Shown piece after piece: positions 24,481-38,190 of a stretch of 64,000 bases of DNA (positions are counted from its first letter, which is position 1; every line of letters starts with the position of its first letter). Location: positions 22,911,136-22,975,135 of the forward strand of contig NC_050472.1 in assembly GCF_013373865.1 (NCBI RefSeq). Direction: 5' to 3'. This stretch comes from Monomorium pharaonis. Taxonomy: Eukaryota > Arthropoda > Insecta > Hymenoptera > Formicidae. Under the pieces are notes generated by a model. That model worked only from the letters and a program-made list of their open reading frames with translations. It made no database searches and was not told the DNA's origin. The position numbers were made by a program, and so were the translations under genes.

Positions 24481-26280
24481 AATTAATTCATAGATCTCGT
24501 AAATATAGAATTTAATATTTTATTGCAACATAAAACTTATTGTGTAATCTTTATAAAATATTTTAATATAAAAGTATAAAATTAATTATATATTAGATGT
24601 ATATTAAAAAAAGGGGTCTGTTATCAAGTATCTCCGTAAAATTCTATTATTCATTTCTATGAATTTATTTTATTATACGATTATATATTATATATTATTT
24701 TAGCATATTTATTGAGAGAAAGATATACTATACAATGTATGATAATTAATAAGTTAATTACAATAATAATAAAATGTAGCATATTTGAATTAATATAATT
24801 GTTGTGTAATAATATTTCAATAATTAAATTTAGCTATAAAGATTATCAGAGCAACTATGTAATAATATAAAATCTTACTTTTATACATGTACTATTCCTT
24901 ATACTTTGTGCTTTTCTGTTATAACTTATTAATTCTGTTTTTCCGCTTGTTTACTTACTTCACTATTCTTTCTCTCTTAAGCGCGATAAATAAAGGTATT
25001 TTTCTCGGCGGGACGTCTCTCTTTCTCTCAGTGAGTTACAATACCGTCCGCTCTGTCCAATTCTTCTTCGTTTCTCATTTCCGCGTGTAATTAAAATCAT
25101 GAGGCCAAAGTAACTTGGAGTCTTTGAAGAGTTACATGGTTTAATCTCTGCTCTCTCTGACAGCCATCTTTTTTAATCTTTAAATGAATGTCATCCACCT
25201 TCTTCATGTCCTTAGGAGACTCAGCTGCATAATTTTGTACCCTGCGTTTATTGTCACATGTACATGCTGAAACGTACATCACTTATATTATAAAACATTA
25301 TTCTCAATTGTACTGCCATACACGATTTTTTCTACGTGTAAAAAATGCAAATCTGCACTCTCTGAATGCGATGCACACTTGTTACAGAACGTAAATAACA
25401 AATAGATTAAAATTTGTTTTCTGTTGTAAAAGTTATAAGTTTTTTTTTAATACGCACACATATTGAATTTTGTATAAAACATATTTTTTGTATATAATAT
25501 TTGTATTATAATAAGAATGTTACACTTTTTATTCTATTAAATATGATGCATAATTTACGTAATATTAAAATCTTTAATTTAATCAAAATTAAAAAATTTG
25601 CAAGTTAAAAAATGTATGGTTGATCTGGAAATTACAGTAAATAAACACATATGTAACATTATATTAGATTATAATGTTCGGCATAAATTATAATAATAAA
25701 ACGGGGCTATTATACGAATTACAAACTAACGAAAAGCTTGGAGCTCATAACAACAAACGTTGCATGTATTAACTGTAATTTATATAAAATATGTATTCAA
25801 CGTTTATGCATTCCTAGTTACATTCTGTTTTGAATTAATCGGTCAAATTACCCGTGCGACAATCCCATTGCATTATATTAGGTAGCAAGCAACTTATTAT
25901 ACTTCATTATTGCTTAAATGGATATTTACGTAATTATTTTACTAATCTAAATTACTAAATGATATATCTTGTCCAGCAATCAAAATAGGAATATAAACAT
26001 TTAGGCATTACATATAACAATTATACAATTAAAGGCTAATTAATGCGACAATTTATTGTGCTGTAATATAAATTAAATGCAATAAATTTAATATTAGCAA
26101 ATAAATTACTAATTTTACTTTTATGTTTTTCTTAACTTATAATTTTTATTTATTTTTGTGCTAAAATCTCTTTTTATCTTAAAATATATTTAAGCATACC
26201 TGAATTTATAATAGTTCTTGGATCCACACGTATGAAATTACATTATTCGAACAGATTACTAATTCTTTGATTTTAGTTAC
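24481..26280. other. AT-rich non-coding DNA
   Basis: A small GC-richer patch lies at about 25000-25280; no gene is seen. Confidence 0.5.
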
Positions 26281-28690
26281 AGTCATTATGATAATTAACT
26301 CTGAATTATGTTCAGAAGAGGAAAATCGATAAGGCTCAGATTTGTCTCATGAAGAAGAAAGGGTAATTCTCCGGTAGGATCTGCTATGCTAAGAGATACA
26401 GTAGAGCGCGAGAAAAGAGAAGAAATGAAGAGTGCGAGAGAGAAGAACGGAAGAGGTACAATGAATAAAAAAGGGAGAGGCAGCGCGATTCGATAAGACT
26501 TAACATTAATACAGCTCTCTTTTGGAACATCCCACGAGACGAGCGGACTACCGCCCTATATTTAACCCCGTCTCATTGAGGAAAAAAAAGGAAACTTATA
26601 TCTCGGAGGTACTGTCTCGCAGGTCGAGATTACATGGATAATTGGGGTCTCCGTCTACCTCCTCTTTTCTCACATTCCATTCCACTGCGACCTCAACCTA
26701 TCTTCCTCTGTGTCATTAACTGTGAATCCTCGTCGTTTTGTGAGGGGTGCGCCTTGGTCCTTTTTGACTCTCGACAAGTCAAGTAGCTAATTCATTTGTT
26801 ACACAGCATCAAGCATCACAATGATCGTGATACAAATGATTAGAAAATCGAAAGCCATTAAAGTACATATTCGGAAGAGTTAAGAAGTTGTAACGTATAG
26901 GAAGCAATTTGGCCCATGTTTAGCTTAAATTTATTCATGTTTATGGGAAAAAAATAAAAAAAAGGAGGAATAAGGAAAAATCGAATTATTAGTCTAAGAC
27001 CGATTGCAGTTCTCAGCAACCTTGCAAGTACCTTTTCGCTAAGTAATAGTACCGCAAGTTTCAGACTCATTAACGTTCAAGAGGTCGATCACTCTTAGAT
27101 ACCATTAGTTACTTCGCCGCAGGTAAAGCAATTATTCTTCAACGGTGTTCACCGCCAATGCTGACAAAATTATTGGAAAAAGATAAGAGAGGTGCCGTTG
27201 CAATGACTATGTCTAATCTCACTATTTCCTTCGAAAACTTACTTTGTGATCATCAAACATAGTAGAAGTTGATGAGACTGAATGTATATGCGATAAAAGA
27301 AAGGAAGAGTCGCGTAAGCGAAAGTAGAAGGTGCGTTTTGGAGGGTAAAGGCGAGGATACTCGATGAAGTACAACGGTCAAGCGACAGATCCGTATGTCA
27401 TAACGTACTGCCCTTCCTCTAACGTTTGTTCGCGTTTACCACTGATCATAAATGCGACGCGAAACGTTCGCCAAACTATCCTCCATTCCGATGGGAAACT
27501 CCGCGGGGGCGAACGGGACCTTTTACATCGCTAATACCGCGCGATTGTGGGACTCCTTACTTCGCTCACGGAAGGAGAAAGAAAATGTCTTTTGCCGTGG
27601 TCTCCCGGCGCCCGCGAATGCTGACGAACTATTGTGGACGGTGCGCCATGTTGACGAAGGGCGAGAGCAAGTCACAATGCCCGGCAACGGGCGTTCGACT
27701 GGATGGAATTTCACTCCGACGAAATTTAATTTCTTCGCGAGCTCGTGTCCGAGAAAGCGCGATAGAACGTCTCACAAGGATTGGATATCCAGCCTTAACG
27801 TCAGAAACTGGAGAGGGGGGGGGGGGCAGTGATGGTCGTAGAAACCGTGAGAATCGGACCGAGCGGGGGTTTGTGCGAACGTAGGATGAAGGAGTAAGAT
27901 GGAAACGCCGGTACGAACGGACGTGGCCTTTTTCCGTTGAAAGAGCGAAAAATGAGGATTCCGTGCGCGGAGGCAGAGTTATTGAATATCAAAGTTTCGA
28001 AATTCCGCGGTGCCAGCAAAGTTCACTCGAAAACATAACTTATAAGTAACTTCGACTAGGGTGGTGGGGTTCGATAAGGAGGGGTATGAGGACAGAGAAA
28101 CGACGGCGGGTCACCCGACCAAGGGTGAAAAAGCAGAAGGGCGGAAGTCGAGAGTCGGACTGGAAATGGTAGAGGAGGAGAGTCGCTCGTGTAGCAGGGG
28201 AAGGATGGGTTGATCGTGGCGAGGCAGACGGTAGAAACGAGGCCGGGATCATTCGTCTCCTTGAGCCGGAAGTTAGGCTGTGCTCCGACTACGGGGATGA
28301 AGTTTGGTCAGAGTCCAAGTCGCTAAAAGGAAGAAAATTTCAGAAAATACGGAGCAGACGTAGAGCGTGTACGTCGCGAGCCATTGGAGAAATTTAGCGC
28401 GGCTGGTATAGCGTTGCGAACTGGTCCCGCAAACTCGAGAAACTCTCTTAAACGAACTAACGTCGGCAACATTGTCCTCAGAGTATCCTCTACAGAGAGC
28501 AAGAAAAGCCCCCCGAGCGTGAACGCGCTGTCTAAGACGGCGAGAGGATGGGGATGGAAGGATGTCGTACAGGATGAGCTCGCATCGCACTACAGCAATT
28601 CCGGGCGCCACCAAGAAAATGCTCTCCTAGCGGCAGGAAGAAATCCTGCGGAGTGCGTAGTCTACATCCTTTTCTAAATGCACTTTTAAT
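26281..28690. other. Largest GC/CpG-rich island of the left part
   Basis: It includes purine-rich stretches (26390-26480 and 28060-28220) and frames of 152 and 126 codons (27426-27884 and 27452-27832, +) that overlap in different frames and show no domain. A run of 12 G lies at 27815-27826. It could be a promoter or exon of an unrecognised gene; nothing can be assigned. Confidence 0.3.
27815..27826. repeat. Poly-G run (12 G)
   Basis: Twelve consecutive G, prone to slippage and to sequencing error; it crosses open frames whose length depends on it. Confidence 0.95.
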
Positions 28691-29870
28691 GATACAAAGA
28701 GATGGATCTTGTGATATAGCAGAGGCACACTAGTTTAATCCCGACAGTAAGCTGTATAAATTAATAAACTCTTTAAATACATTTACATGAAGAAAAATTT
28801 GCTAAAAATATTAGTGTGCATTTTGCTACCCTTCAATATATATTTGTTACTTTTGAATAGAAAAATATACAGATACACTGAAAACATTTAGTTATATTAA
28901 TATGAAATATGGATGTAATAACCTAACTGATTTGGTGAAATGTGAATCCATAATTTTCATCGAAATAACCGGACAAATTTGGTTACTTGTATTTTGCTTA
29001 CATAATTAGATAAATTTAATTACATAAATTTTGATTCTGGAAAAAATATAATTTTATTAATTGATAATCTGATAGATTAAATTCATATATCTGTTTGAAA
29101 CGTATGGATCAGAATAATATAAGAATCTTATAGGAATTATCAAATTCCCGAATTAATTTTTATGTGCAAGACTAAAAACTGTCGAAACATATTTCTTATT
29201 TATTTTCGTCTTTGAATCCTAATTTTAGGGTCTCGCAAGAAGAATTATTTTATTAGAATATAAGTAAAAAATTTCTCGTAATGCTGCACCTTATATTCCA
29301 CTCTGTGTAATTTTCTTATTATGAGAAATGAAACATTATCTGATGTGTGACAATGCTACATACTGCTGTATATTAGAAGTTTGGTAGATCCACCGGAAAG
29401 TGTTAACTAAATCCTTATAGTTATCACATCTAAAAATTCTAGCTGCATATCAAAATATTTGATTATCATAACCTGAAATTCTGTTCACTTCTCTATCAAA
29501 ATTTGTTTAAGTAAATATAACTTGTTAGTTTAACTATGATGTTTTTTCCATGTAATAAAGATAATTTCAGTTTAGAATACGTATAATGTGTAAATTCTGA
29601 GAGAATTATATCTTTAAATGAGTTACCTTTGATGTTTCATACATCTCTTAATTACATATGTTGACATTTTTATATTATTATATAGACTAGTGTAAAATAT
29701 TTATAATTTCCTCAAACTGTTTAATTTTTTTTTACTTTTAAAATCTTAATATTAGTATATTTTAAAACTTTTTCTTTTTTGTGTACACTCTTTGTTTAAC
29801 CACTTATATATCGTTAACAAATTTAATACAGATATCTACTAAAACAAGATGAAATAAAGTTGACGTATCT
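28691..29870. other. AT-rich non-coding DNA
   Basis: Nothing recognised. One ACACTGAAAACA at about 28875 resembles the MITE end of intron 5 but has no partner. Confidence 0.5.
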
Positions 29871-31650
29871 TTATTGCTCTGCAATTTTTCCTTTCGTTGA
29901 ATAATAGAGAACTTTTTACACATATTCCTAAATAAAACTCGATCGCTTTTATTTCTATTGTAACGAGGTAGAGGCAGTTTTCTAGACGATTACAGTCGGA
30001 ATTTGCACCGTTATGACGTACTTTCGCACGTAGCACGCGAAAGTTTGAAAATGTAGAATACTGCTGGTACAGAACAGTCGCTACAAGATCGACTTTCAAA
30101 GTAGAAAATGGAACGTTATAATTCAGATGTTATCTCGCTTACTACTTCGCGAAAATACACATGCAATATTGTTGATTTTAAATTTTAACACAATCATTTG
30201 TCTTATGTCTTTATTTCCTTAATAATCATAATTTTTAAGTAAATTTATTGAATAAACCCAAGAGATTCAAATTATGTATTTGTATTGTCTCTTGTCTCTT
30301 ATAAACATTATGAGGTAAAAAGTGAGATAAAAAGAAGAGTGCATTCGTCATTTTGAAAAGAAACGTCGTTATACCAAATATCGTATACGCGTTGTCAAAT
30401 TCGCATTGTTGGGATATGTCGTTCATCGAGATTGACGTATACATTGAATACATGAGGATACACACAGGCCACGCCGAATTCTTGTATTTACCTTTCATCG
30501 CGTTCGGTCGCCGATATTCATTTCGAGCGTAACTGTTCTGGTCTATCGTTATTTCGGAAGGGCCCAGGTTGCGGACGTGGTGTCGACAAACGAACAGCAA
30601 TACCGGGAGTGGCAACGATGGTGGAATCCGCGCGGCCCGTTGCTCTCGGCGGTAGTCATAAATTGAATACTAATTGACACATTGCGAGGCGCATCCGTTG
30701 TATTTCACGCGTTCAACTTTCATCGCGCCGGCCACTGTGTTTAAATGGCGGCACATATGCGCGAAGATATAAATTTACGGATAAATACGCACGACAGCTG
30801 GTTAATGCGAGCCGAGTTCCACCCTTGATCCTCCTCACCCTTTCGCCAGCTATGCGCGCCCGCTCGTATTTCCGCCATCTGAATCAATACCTACTTGTTT
30901 ACTGGACCGTTGCCAGCGGGATTTCACCGAACCGACGATCGTACTATCCTAATTAATTCTATCTTTTGTTGCGGCCCTTGGTGTCACGCAACACGGGCGA
31001 TTATCAAAGATATAATTAAGAAACGGCACGGCCTCGCTAAACGTGGCTCCTCTGTAGGACGGCTAATTATCGAGGAGCTTCTACTTCCTATTTCTCTCTC
31101 AATCCGATTCGTCGCCTTCCGGTTTGACTTACAGCTGCTTGGAGTTTGGAAGCGATAGTTTCATCGACTTCGCAAGGATCAGTAGTCTAAAGTTTCTAGT
31201 GCAATTGAGAACGGGATGATAATATTTCAATTAATTTCGAAGATTCAGAAATTTCTGGAAAATCTTGGACGCTTGAGCGTTCAAAAGTTATCGATATGGC
31301 GACACTAGCGGTATTAGATTAGCGGAATACGTCATGAAACGTAATACAATACGAAGTGAGTTATCGCCAGATAAGTCTTGCTTTATCCTTTAGCATTATC
31401 GATGAGATTTATGCGTCCAAGTGGAGTATTGTCCCATGGTAATTGGTAGATCTCCCGTAGAATTAGATAGATATATTAAATTACGAGGGTCATTAAATGT
31501 GGTGGTCAGATTTATTGCCGATGTAAAGAGGGATGAGCATATTATACTCTATTACCACAGACAAGGGCGGGTCGAAAGCAGATGCCGATATTTTATGATA
31601 ATACTTATAGACTTCCTTGGACGACATCTTACGTAGTAAATTACTATGAT
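29871..31650. promoter_or_regulatory. CpG-containing island, candidate enhancer
   Basis: About 30480-31150 is dense unique sequence with TCATAAATTG, TAATTG, ATGGCGGC and CAGCTG motifs, which resemble Hox, PHO and bHLH sites, and short frames only. It looks like the conserved non-coding elements of insect developmental loci; this is inference without alignment. Confidence 0.3.
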
Positions 31651-34480
31651 TTAACAAACGTTTTACGTAAACTTTTCAAGTCTAGGAATATCTGAAAATC
31701 CTGTAGCGGGATACTTTTCTCTCTCTATGAAAAATCTTTCATAGTGCAACACATAAAAAGAATTGTATATAATTTTTTGAATAGTCTTATTATATTTACG
31801 AGATATTTAATGCTGTGCAGATTCAACAAAAAAATCAAAGAAACATTATTTAAATATTAATTTAAATATGTCGCATTTCCTCTTTCTTTTTTAATTTTAA
31901 TTTTGCTCTACTTTTACAAATAAGAAATTATTTAAAATTTTTTTGAAATTATAAAACAATATAGAATAAGAGAAAAAACTCACAAGGATAGAAAAAGATA
32001 GAAAGAAAGAAAAAAAGAAAGTGTCTTGCGATGCATGCAATTAAAAACGTTGCGAAATATAGTAATCAAAGTTCATCGAATCGAATAATAATTGAAAAAG
32101 CGCTTTGTTGTTTAGTTTTGTGAGTAAAGACGGAAAGAGTTGATAGATGAGTGCATGTTGGTTTTTATTAACGACTGTCGGGGTAATTAAAGCGATCGCA
32201 TGGAATGACGAATGCGTTCAGCGGATCTAAATTTGTCATACCGCTCTTGCTCTGAAACGAATTTATTCGCATCTCTTTCCGTTTCACATGTCTCCTATTT
32301 GATTTTAGCGTGCGATTGGACTTCTCGCTTCAATTAATTAAATGATTGTCCCGAAACTCTGAAACCGCATTCTTTTCTGTTCGCTCCAAAAAAGTTATAC
32401 TGCAAGTAGAGAGCCTAATGTTGATATATTTTAAAAATACAACAAATTGACAATTACTTACATAATTTTATTTTAAGAACACCAAAGAGTTTTTAATTCA
32501 TGACAAATTGGAGTCTGATGGCAAATGTTAAGTTTCAATATATCTCGTATATCGTTAGTAAATTGTATAAAATGATAATTGTATACTGATAAACTTATAA
32601 GTTTGTCAATAGCGTCCCATGAAAAAGCCGCTTTATAATTTTATGTATTTTTATATAGTACATTCATTATTATCCGTCGCGCAATAAACGATAATATTTG
32701 TAATGTATCTCTCGATATCATTTGTAAAAGTTTATTATAAATACAAATTTTATATAAAAATCATTATCATGTGGCTTTATCTTTTTTATGGTTAAATGAC
32801 CTTTTTTCTCCTGTCTGAATATTGTGAATGTATTTCTGACTTGCAAACGGCATGTTACAGTATAAGTCGGCACAACCGCATGTTGTATGAAGCTGCGTGT
32901 ATTTTATTTCGTTTGGTGCCCACAATGGAAAAATGCTTAACGCGAAACTTGCTGACTGTGCCATGAAATTTATTTGCAGTGAAAAAAGCGAGATATGCAC
33001 GCTGCTACGACGCGTACTATTGTAATGCCAGACATTTTTTTATGTTTAATACAAGGATCAAATCATATAACATTTCAGCGTAAATTCCTGCATAAATGCA
33101 ATACATATAGAGAATAATTGCATTATTGAAACAAATTGGAAAATTATATCTGACAAAACTCGGTCAGCTTGCAACTCTCCAATACATCATACATTCAGTT
33201 TTCTCATTTTTGGATTTAAATACTATATGTACCGAGTGTCAGGAACAAACAGCAATAAAAGTAATTACTTTAGTATTTAATTAATTAACTATTTAGATTA
33301 TTTACTTGCCTGTACAATAAAAATTAAACAATATATTTATTGTAAAATTTTGTTACATTTACAATGTTATTTAAAAAAATGTGTAATTCTAATTTTAATT
33401 TGCTTCAACAAATGCAAAAACCATAATACATAAAGATGCACGAAATAAAATTAATGCAAACTGTTTATTATGAATTTTGCGCTATATTAAAGTTACCGTC
33501 TTTAAATTTGAAATTTTAACATTTAATCATTTAATGTAACTTCGAAAACTTGTATATATAACTTATTATTAAAATGCATACATGGAAATAGCCTGCATAA
33601 TTGAAATCCAATTTACATTTTGAGATTCCACATTTAGATGATTAATACTTGATATGTTTTAAAAGTAATTTTTTTGCTCTTTTCTTAAACAATATGAGAA
33701 TAAAAGAAAAAAACGACCTACCTAACTATTTCTAAAAGGAATTTTCATAAGGTTTACCTGCAACGTAAACTTTACCAGACTTCCTTAGTTACATTAGGTT
33801 TCTCTCTGGTAGACAGGCACGATGGAGCGCGAAATCGAGGAAGCATTAAACTATTAGCTGCCGATTCATGCGTGATAGTAGGTGGCGGGTGCGAGCTTAT
33901 TTCGAAATTGACTGCAATCCTCGGCACACGGAATAAAATGAAGTAATTGTAAGCACATGTTCAAAGTAGAAAAATATATATGAAGTATATTTTAATAAAA
34001 CAATTGAGAAAGAAAACGGAAGAGAAAAGAGCATAAAATATTTCATATACATATATGTTTGCACCAAAAAGCACTTTGTCTAATTAATAACATTTGTATA
34101 CATTTAAACTTTATTTTTAATAATTAATATCATTAAAACATTACATTTTTTAATTTTTTGTTAATAAATCAGTATTTTCAGTAATTTTATTTTAATTAGT
34201 TAATAGAAAGAGTAAAAATTTTATCTATACTTTATAATCAAGTTAAAAGTAAAAACCGCATCGCAATAGCGATTTGTATCTACGATTATAATTTTGTTAA
34301 AACTATCAGATAGTACCTAAATCAGATAGCACAATTAAAGCAATAATAAATATTCAAAGAATAATTTAGATGCTGCATTTATTTTATTAAAAAATGTCAC
34401 CAATACATGACATATTGTTTATTTTATTTTGTATAATTTTTGATATTTCCAAGCGAGACATCGACATGAGATCTTCTGTA
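31651..34480. other. AT-rich non-coding DNA
   Basis: It contains a small 8-bp hairpin CTATGAAA/TTTCATAG (31725-31744) and a weak GC-richer patch (32100-32370). No gene is seen. Confidence 0.5.
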
Positions 34481-36330
34481 ATGAAAACAAAGTTACGCAA
34501 TTAATCCTTAGTGCCTTTTCTCTGGAGAGCTATGAAAGGTGAAAGCGATGAAAATGAAGGAACGAAGAACATACTCAAGCACGCAACATAGACTTCTGGT
34601 ATATTGATTTAATCGGTCCTTTACTTAGCTTTCCCGTCTCCTCTTTCGAAACAAAGTCCCTAAAGATGAAGTAGGAAGTTCACTCACTAGACACTCGCTA
34701 TACTTTCGTTTTTGAACTTGATAGAAACTTCGTTCACAATTTTTTTTTGAATTCAGAGTACTATTTTCGAACAATCTATATTTATTGAAATTAAAAAATA
34801 TAGTTCACTTTCAGATTTATTTCAATAATTAATATATTTATTTATTTAAACTCTTTATTAAAAATTAAACAAAGTATATTAGATAAGAGATAAAAGTATT
34901 TTACATATATTTCTGATAAAAAAAATTGTTTCTATATATAGTTAATTATTAACTATAACATATAAATATAGTTATTATTATATACATAACTGAAGCAATT
35001 TATTTATTAAATTTACTTTGTGTTTTATGTGTAATACAGATACATTTTATCTACAATAAAAAAATTAAGCATAACGGAAATTGTTCTAATTTATATATAA
35101 CGAGAAAGATTGCTTTTCTTGGTACAAAATGTTTCACCTCATGTTCTTACAAGTTCCATAAGATATAATTCCGTCGGTATATATTTTTACTTTTATCTGA
35201 GTTTGTGACTTATAATAGAATTGCTTCATGCTAGCCACGTCAGGAAGTCGAAGTGCTCCACAATTGTCTTTCAATTAGTACTCGAAAGCTTTCTGAATTA
35301 TTAACTTTTCTTCTTGAAAGATAGAATCTTTGTAGAAGATAATATTGAATATTATCAATACTGTATATATTCGGGTATATTTTACGTATTTTTAAATTAA
35401 AAATAAACTTGATAATATACAAACATAATTAAATAACGTCTTTTTGTAACATTAATAAATTATAATTTTTTAATGTATAAGAAGAGACTTTTGGATATAC
35501 ATATAAAACAGGAAGGACATGCATTTATAAAATACAAACGTACACACTAAAATATATAAGACTTTTATAGCAAAAAATAAAATTTTGTAAAAACCTATAG
35601 CTTGTAAATTGCCTCTTTATAATCGTTATAATGCATCTATCCGTTTTCGCGTGGTACCGCTCAGAGAACGAGAAATATGGTGACATATTCTTGGTAAGAA
35701 TCCATTCAGGGAACATGGGATACCTTTTCAATTCGGTATATGGTAGTAATTTCTTATCTGCACCTACTATGTCGTGCACCGACGATATCTACGTATAGGT
35801 AAAGTCGCCGCCGACATTGTGATTGCGATTTATATAGATTCTATAGATTCGATTCTAAGATCCTAAAATTCTTTTTAAGAATTATTCACTACACAGCGCA
35901 TTTATATATAAACTACTATTGGCAATGAACTAGATATATATTGATTGTGGTAAATATAATGATTTACAATTGTAAATAAGATTTGAATCTTGACAATATT
36001 TATTGAAAATTATAATTCTGAAGAATTATTCCCATTAAATAAAGTCTATTAAAAAAATGTAAAATTATATTTTAAAAACAATAAAGGATTTTCTTTTATT
36101 ATTAAGAAAAAGTTTTTTAAAAAACATTACAATCATTATAGTCTTTCACATTATTCAATATCAAAAGAAGAGAAGTTATAACATTTTTTTGTACTAAGCT
36201 ATCTTAAAAAATATGTTTATAATGTATATAATGTATATAATAAATTTTACATGAATTTTTTTTTTTTTTTCTTTTCTCGTCTGTTTCAAATTAATTTTGG
36301 CTTACCTTTTGTTTAAGAATTATGAAGCAT
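34481..36330. other. AT-rich non-coding DNA
   Basis: It contains a 9-bp-arm palindrome GATAATATT-G-AATATTATC (35338-35356). No gene is seen. Confidence 0.5.
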
Positions 36331-38190
36331 CAATAAAGTATCTCGATTTTACCTTCATTAGATGCTCGTTGCACTTGAGAATCAAGGTTGAAAAGGAAAA
36401 GGATAAGGAAAAGAACGTGGAAGCGCGAGATGCTCAAGACTTCAGTCGAGGTGCTGATGTCGCTGAGCCGAGATTTATCGGTTTCTTGAATCATGGCGAC
36501 GTGGCTGTCGAAGGCAGTCTAATTGATTTTTCCGCCCTCACCCTTACGCCGTTCTAGAGAATTTTATAGCTCAATGTGAAACTTGCCGCTCAGCGCGCCT
36601 TCGTACCGTGTAACCCTTCTGGGAAAACTCACCCTGCCAATAAGAATTTAGCCAACTGAGTAAAAACTGAGTAAAAATGCTGCCTTTCTCTGCAAACTTG
36701 TTATAACTTGTACATAAAAAAGTATATCCTTGTACACATGACATACACACTACACATGACGTATATACTGTTTTATAGATTTTATCTGTACAAGAATTTT
36801 CTTATTTAAAAAAATTTATTTAAAAACATAAATTTATTTAATGACCTGTAATTATGCAGTGGCGCTGATATTTCAATGTACAACAACTGACACTTGTTAT
36901 AAGACATTTCTCACATTTTGAAATTTTGAAGTATATTTTAACGTTAATTTCATCCATAATTCTATAAGCAATTATTAGAATTCTTCAATCTCCTATACTG
37001 ATAGAAAAATGCTTTATTCAAATAAATAGTTATATGTATAATATAAATTATATATTTTATAAAATTTTCTTAATATTTTAAGCTTATAACGTATGTAGAT
37101 GCATTTATGTACATTACAGAAATCAAAATAATTAACTTTATGATAAATTAATTAATAATAGATTTAAACTATGTGAAGACTATCATAATTATATTATGAA
37201 GAATTAAAATAAGTAAATATACTTGATAATAATTTATTTGTAATAAACGAATGATTAAAATACGCTGGTTAACATTCATTATCGTTGCTCGTTAATTTCG
37301 GATTAATATGCTCATTTGTTATTAACGTCATTGTAATTACGTAATAGTAATCGAGCGCATTTATCCAGAGATACGTACACGTCTTTTAGTTGAGCTAATG
37401 TGTTCCCTTGAATCTCTGGAATCAAGGTGTATAAGCTGAGCAACCTGCAGCCATCGCCGCCAACAGGCCGGCTAGTGCGACGAGGTGGTGTGTGTACACG
37501 CGCTTTTGACGCGCGTTGGTGTAAGCACTAGTCCTGATGGGTAATCGATTTTCATTAATGGACGTCGCTTGCGTAACACAGAATTTCTACGGGCACAGTT
37601 TCAACCCGAAAGAGAGGAACTTCTGTCGCAACGATGTCCTCATCGAGATTGATGTATCGTAACATAAAGATAATTCAAAGATATTATTTTCATTTTGATA
37701 ACATATTAGAAGCGTTAAGTATTTGTACAGGATAAGACTGCACTGATTATTGAAAACAATTATTTTATAATTTCTTCCAATAAAGAATTTTTAAGCAAAA
37801 AAGTCACTATTATATAAATCAATGTCATTTATTCATTACTCATACAATTAATTATTTTATAGCATTTATTAATTTTATTTTTAATCAATTTTAGCATAAT
37901 TTTATTGTGGTTTTTAAAACATTCTTCTTTTACTGTTTCACTAATATTTTTACTTTTACTACTAAATTATGATTTAAAATATGCTTTAGTGATTTGTCAA
38001 TTTTGAATTCTGCTAAAATGAAACTTAATTTTCGATTGATTATTATCCGTTCAATATATTAATTACAAAAATTAATTACTAGAGATATTTTATTTATCCG
38101 ATCATTGCATAATATTTTATAATTAATTCTTAGTTGTTTGTGTACTGGATATTAATTAAAACAGAAATTCTATTTGATGTTTCGCATAAT
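36331..38190. other. Two small islands in AT-rich DNA
   Basis: Islands lie at about 36340-36650 and 37260-37640. An 86-codon frame at 36297-36557 (+) is K/E/D-rich but unrecognised. Confidence 0.35.

Noticed and set aside
27426..27884. 152-codon frame on the plus strand
   Set aside because: It overlaps another long frame in a different phase in GC-rich DNA, crosses a poly-G run and has no recognisable domain.
28870..28885. ACACTGAAAACA, similar to the intron-5 MITE end
   Set aside because: No matching inverted end with a flanking TA lies within reach.
30433..30460. ACGTATAC...TGAAT resembling the start of microRNA iab-4
   Set aside because: The match ends after eight bases plus a short fragment, and there is no precursor hairpin.
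36857..36870. CAGTGGCGC, reminiscent of a hAT terminal repeat
   Set aside because: Only one end is present and no 8-bp target duplication could be found.
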